Both the position numbers and the translations under genes were made by a program. From Caulobacter segnis (GTDB lineage Bacteria; Pseudomonadota; Alphaproteobacteria; Caulobacterales; Caulobacteraceae): a DNA stretch of 64,000 nt. Positions 61,256 through 64,000 of the stretch are shown here, piece by piece. The stretch spans positions 2,728,001-2,792,000 of the forward strand of contig NZ_CP082923.1 in assembly GCF_019931575.1 (NCBI RefSeq), written 5' to 3'. Every line of letters starts with the position of its first letter. Within the stretch, counting starts at the first letter, position 1. A model generated the notes under the pieces. That model made no database searches, was not told where the DNA came from, and saw only the letters and a program-made list of their open reading frames with translations.

Positions 61256-62829
61256 CAGCTCCCGCCGTACTCCGACCTCAGCCGCATCTTGTCGATCTTG
61301 CCGGTCGCCGCCAGGGGCATGCGTTGCAGGCGGAAGACCGCATCCGGGATCCACCACGAGGCCACGCGGCCGCGCAGGCAGGCCAGCAGCGCCTCGTCGC
61401 TGACCTCGCCTTGCGTCTCGACCAGCAGGATCGGCCGCTCGCCCCACTTGTCGTGGGCCCGGCCGATCACGGCGGCCAGCGACACCTCGGGCAGCGCCCC
61501 GACCACCGCCTCGATCTCGGCGGGGTTGATCCACTCGCCGCCGGACTTGATCAAGTCCTTGGCCCGACCGGTGATCATCAGATTGCCTTCGCGGTCGATG
61601 CGCGCCAGGTCGCCGGTCGCGAACCAGCCGCCCGTGTCGGTCGCCGGCGTGTCGAAGCCGAAATAGCGCTCGATCACCGCCGCGCCGCGCACCCGCAAAT
61701 GGCCCTCGACGTCGCGCTGCTCCGGCAGGGCCACGCCGTCAGCGTCGGTCAACAGGAAGTCCACGCCCACGGCCGGACGGCCCGACACGGCCGCCTCGCG
61801 CGGCGCGCTGAGCGGCGCGACGGTGCCGACGGGCGACAGCTCGGTCATGCCCCAGGTGGTCTGGACGGTGACGCCCAGGCGGCGCTCGATCCGCTCCATC
61901 AGGGCCGGCGCGGTCGGGGCGCCGCCGACGACGATGCGCTTCAGCGACGGCAGCTCGCCGCCGTTCGCCTCCAGATGCTCGACCAGGCCCAGCCAGACGG
62001 TCGGCACGCCCACGGCGACGGTCACCTCCTCGGCGGCGATCAGGCGCGCCAGGCTGGCGCCGTCGGTGTGACGCCCGGGCAGGACCAGCTTGGCCCCCAC
62101 GGCCGTGGCGGCGAACGGCAGCCCCCATGCGTTGGCGTGGAACATCGGCACCACCGCCAGCACGGCGTCCGCGCCCGAGATCGCCAGCCCGTCGACCTGC
62201 AGAATCCGCAGCGCGTGCAGGTAGCTGGAGCGGTGCGTATAGGTCACCCCCTTGGGCGCGCCCGTGGTGCCGGACGTGAAGCACAGGCCGCACGGCGCGG
62301 TCTCGGCGAAGTCGCCCCAGACGACCCCCGTCCCGTCGGCTGTCTCGACCAGGGGCGCCAGCGGCTCGCCCTCGACGGCCTCGCCGTCGATGACCAGCAG
62401 CCGCCCGACGCCTGGCGCGATCGCCTGGACCTTGGCGGCCAGCGGTGCGAGGTCGGCCGAGGCGATCAACACGCGGGCTTCCGACTGGACGACCATGTCG
62501 GCCAGTTGCTCGGCGGTCAGGCGCGGATTCAGCGTGTGGCACACCGCGCCCATGCCCATGATCGCGTACCAGACCTCGACGTGATCCTGGCTGTTCCAGG
62601 CCAGGGTCGCGACCCGATCGCCGGCCCTGACGCCCAGGCCCGCCAGCACGGCCGAGACGCGCCGGGCGCGCTCCATCAGCGCCGCGTAGCCGATCCGGTC
62701 GATCCGTCCGTCGCCGCGCGCGGTCGCCACCTCCCTGTCCGACCGCCACTTGGCGGCGTGCTCCAGAAACTTGTCCAGCGTCAGCGGGAACGCCTGCATT
62801 TCACCGTCGATCATCGGCACGCAACTCAT
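61255..62829 (-). CDS. AMP-dependent acyl-CoA synthetase
   Basis: A 524-residue adenylate-forming enzyme. The P-loop-like motif [19 protein letters not shown] near residue 190, [50 protein letters not shown] and the C-terminal catalytic Lys in LAATGKIDK are canonical for fatty-acyl-CoA ligases (FadD3/long-chain group). It activates a carboxylic acid for beta-oxidation. The start at 62829 is chosen because it overlaps the carboxylesterase stop (ATGA); another ATG lies two codons upstream. Confidence 0.92.
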   Translation of the reverse strand: MSCVPMIDGEMQAFPLTLDKFLEHAAKWRSDREVATARGDGRIDRIGYAALMERARRVSAVLAGLGVRAGDRVATLAWNSQDHVEVWYAIMGMGAVCHTLNPRLTAEQLADMVVQSEARVLIASADLAPLAAKVQAIAPGVGRLLVIDGEAVEGEPLAPLVETADGTGVVWGDFAETAPCGLCFTSGTTGAPKGVTYTHRSSYLHALRILQVDGLAISGADAVLAVVPMFHANAWGLPFAATAVGAKLVLPGRHTDGASLARLIAAEEVTVAVGVPTVWLGLVEHLEANGGELPSLKRIVVGGAPTAPALMERIERRLGVTVQTTWGMTELSPVGTVAPLSAPREAAVSGRPAVGVDFLLTDADGVALPEQRDVEGHLRVRGAAVIERYFGFDTPATDTGGWFATGDLARIDREGNLMITGRAKDLIKSGGEWINPAEIEAVVGALPEVSLAAVIGRAHDKWGERPILLVETQGEVSDEALLACLRGRVASWWIPDAVFRLQRMPLAATGKIDKMRLRSEYGGS

Positions 62830-64000
62830 CGGCATTGGGAGACGGGAGCCGGCAGCGGCGGCGAGACGACGCCCACATTCCAGTTCCAGGAAAGGTCGCC
62901 TTGGGCGCGGCGGCGGCAGACCACCGCCTCGTTCAGCTCGTACATGCCGGGCCGCAGGCGGACGCCCGGAGACGGCGCCTCGGTGAAGGCCATGTAGGCG
63001 CGCGCGGCGCCGTAGGGCTTCCAGTCCGGCCGGCCGGCCGCCTTGGGCGCGCCCGAACGGGCGAAGGCGGTCCAGTAGTCGATCATCGCGATCGACAGCC
63101 CGGCCTCGACCGGCGTGTCGGGGATCTTGGGCCAGGCGGGCGGCGTCTTGTCGGTCGTGCCGAAGACGTAGGGGATCTCGCTGGCGTGGAAGCCGTGCAG
63201 TCCCGCCGCCTCGGCCGCCGGATAGCCATGGTCGAAGAGGTAGAAATAGCTAGGCGCGCCGGCAGCGGTCTGCGTGGCGACCAGCCGCTCGGCGGTCCAG
63301 CCGTAGAGGGCGTCACGCGTCGTCAGCAGCACGCTCTCGGCAATATCCGTGGACGGATAGAGCTTCAGGAAGTCCTCGGCAAGGTCGCCATAGCGCTTGT
63401 GGATCTCGGCCTCATAGGTCGCCGCGTCGGCGGGCGGCGGCGGGGCCAGGATGCGCAGCGAGCGGATCTCGCCGCTGTTGAAGCCGGCCAGGATCGGAAC
63501 CTTGGCCTGCTCGCCGCGATCGAAGGTCTCGACCAGCTGACGCGGCAGCACCTTGCCGTCGACCGCGCCGAAGGTCTGGAAACCGGCCATCAGGGCCGCG
63601 CTGGTCAGGGTCTTGGCGTCCATGGCCCGCAAGGCGGCCAGGTCCTTGGCGCCCAGCTTGGTCGCCAAGGCCGCGCCCGCCGTCTCGGCCGGGACATGGC
63701 CGAACCGCGCCTCGCGCAGCTCCGGCGTCGAGATCATGTAGGCGCTCTGAGCGATCGCCTTGTTGAACAGTCCGCGCGCCTGGGGCGAGGCCATCAGGTA
63801 CATGACGCTGAGCGCCCCGGCCGACTCCCCGGCCACCGTGACATTGGCCGGATCGCCCCCAAAGGCGGCGATGTTCTTCTGGACCCATTTCAAGGCCGCG
63901 ATCTGGTCGAGCAGCCCATAGTTGCCCGAGACATGGTCGGCCGATTCCGCGCTGAGCTCGGGATGGGCCAGATAGCCGAACACGCCCAGGCGGTAGTTGA
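62826..64000 (-). CDS. Carboxylesterase type B (partial, 5' end outside the window)
   Basis: The C-terminal 391 codons of a type B carboxylesterase; the gene continues beyond base 64000. The preserved part starts at [15 protein letters not shown], has the nucleophile elbow [11 protein letters not shown], the acid in the GFNSGE region and the His in [15 protein letters not shown]. It would hydrolyse an ester to give the acid activated by the CoA ligase that follows. Coupled by a four-base overlap. Presence of a signal peptide cannot be judged. Confidence 0.9.
   Translation of the reverse strand, partial: NYRLGVFGYLAHPELSAESADHVSGNYGLLDQIAALKWVQKNIAAFGGDPANVTVAGESAGALSVMYLMASPQARGLFNKAIAQSAYMISTPELREARFGHVPAETAGAALATKLGAKDLAALRAMDAKTLTSAALMAGFQTFGAVDGKVLPRQLVETFDRGEQAKVPILAGFNSGEIRSLRILAPPPPADAATYEAEIHKRYGDLAEDFLKLYPSTDIAESVLLTTRDALYGWTAERLVATQTAAGAPSYFYLFDHGYPAAEAAGLHGFHASEIPYVFGTTDKTPPAWPKIPDTPVEAGLSIAMIDYWTAFARSGAPKAAGRPDWKPYGAARAYMAFTEAPSPGVRLRPGMYELNEAVVCRRRAQGDLSWNWNVGVVSPPLPAPVSQCR

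Noticed and set aside
1..64000. tRNA genes, rRNA genes, prophage or integrative element
   Set aside because: No cloverleaf-like conserved arms, no integrase or transposase, and no flanking direct repeats were seen on reading both strands. A tRNA scan would be decisive.

Overview
The window is about 64 kb of GC-rich, densely coded chromosome. It looks like a Caulobacter-type alphaproteobacterium (Caulobacteraceae). The signs are five TonB-dependent receptors (TBDRs), each next to its own hydrolases, many four-base ATGA/GTGA overlaps between genes, Tat-exported small proteins, and a possible general-stress (EcfG/SigT-like) promoter. I see no tRNA, rRNA, CRISPR array, transposase or integrase, so this reads as ordinary accessory chromosome rather than a mobile island. 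The genus is inferred from style and family content only.

Layout. 0-6 kb: a BlaI/M56 sensor pair in which the peptidase carries ankyrin repeats instead of a penicillin-binding sensor, a GMC oxidoreductase with a Tat-signal partner, a small stress-type protein, a DUF2147 protein, a 1-Cys peroxiredoxin and an orphan OmpR-type regulator. 6-10 kb: a 1079-residue autotransporter. 10-17 kb: an operon of TBDR, zincin metalloprotease and amidohydrolase, probably for peptide scavenging. 17-23 kb: a YceI protein, then a TBDR plus GH43 arabinofuranosidase pair. 23-29.6 kb: an alpha/beta hydrolase and a tightly coupled run of isochorismatase-like hydrolase, XapX, YtcJ-like amidohydrolase, DoxX, YoaK/DUF1275 and alginate-export-type porin. 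29.6-39 kb: dctA with a TBDR and a secreted hydrolase downstream, divergent from dctB-dctD, with a likely DctD site between them.

38.9-48 kb holds what looks like a complete nucleoside-scavenging locus: TBDR, secreted nucleoside hydrolase, purine permease, adenosine/adenine deaminase and a MmgE/PrpD protein, with a divergent LysR regulator. 48-55.8 kb holds two beta-lactamase-fold serine hydrolases, a GST, a degenerate M28-like protein, a TBDR broken by two compensating frameshifts, and a GntR regulator. A palindrome ATTGT-N3-ACAA(T/A) occurs in two promoter gaps of this region and again in the promoter of the GH43-linked TBDR at 22.8 kb. 55.8-64 kb holds an MFS transporter and two coupled runs for ester and acyl-CoA breakdown: DUF3089, thiolase and SDR, then TetR, CoA ligase and a carboxylesterase cut by the window end. 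A palindromic TetR-type site lies between the two runs.

The recurring logic is one outer-membrane receptor, one or more secreted hydrolases, sometimes an inner-membrane transporter, and a local regulator. The most interesting candidates are the nucleoside locus, the receptor joined to dctA, the XapX cluster and the putative GntR regulon.
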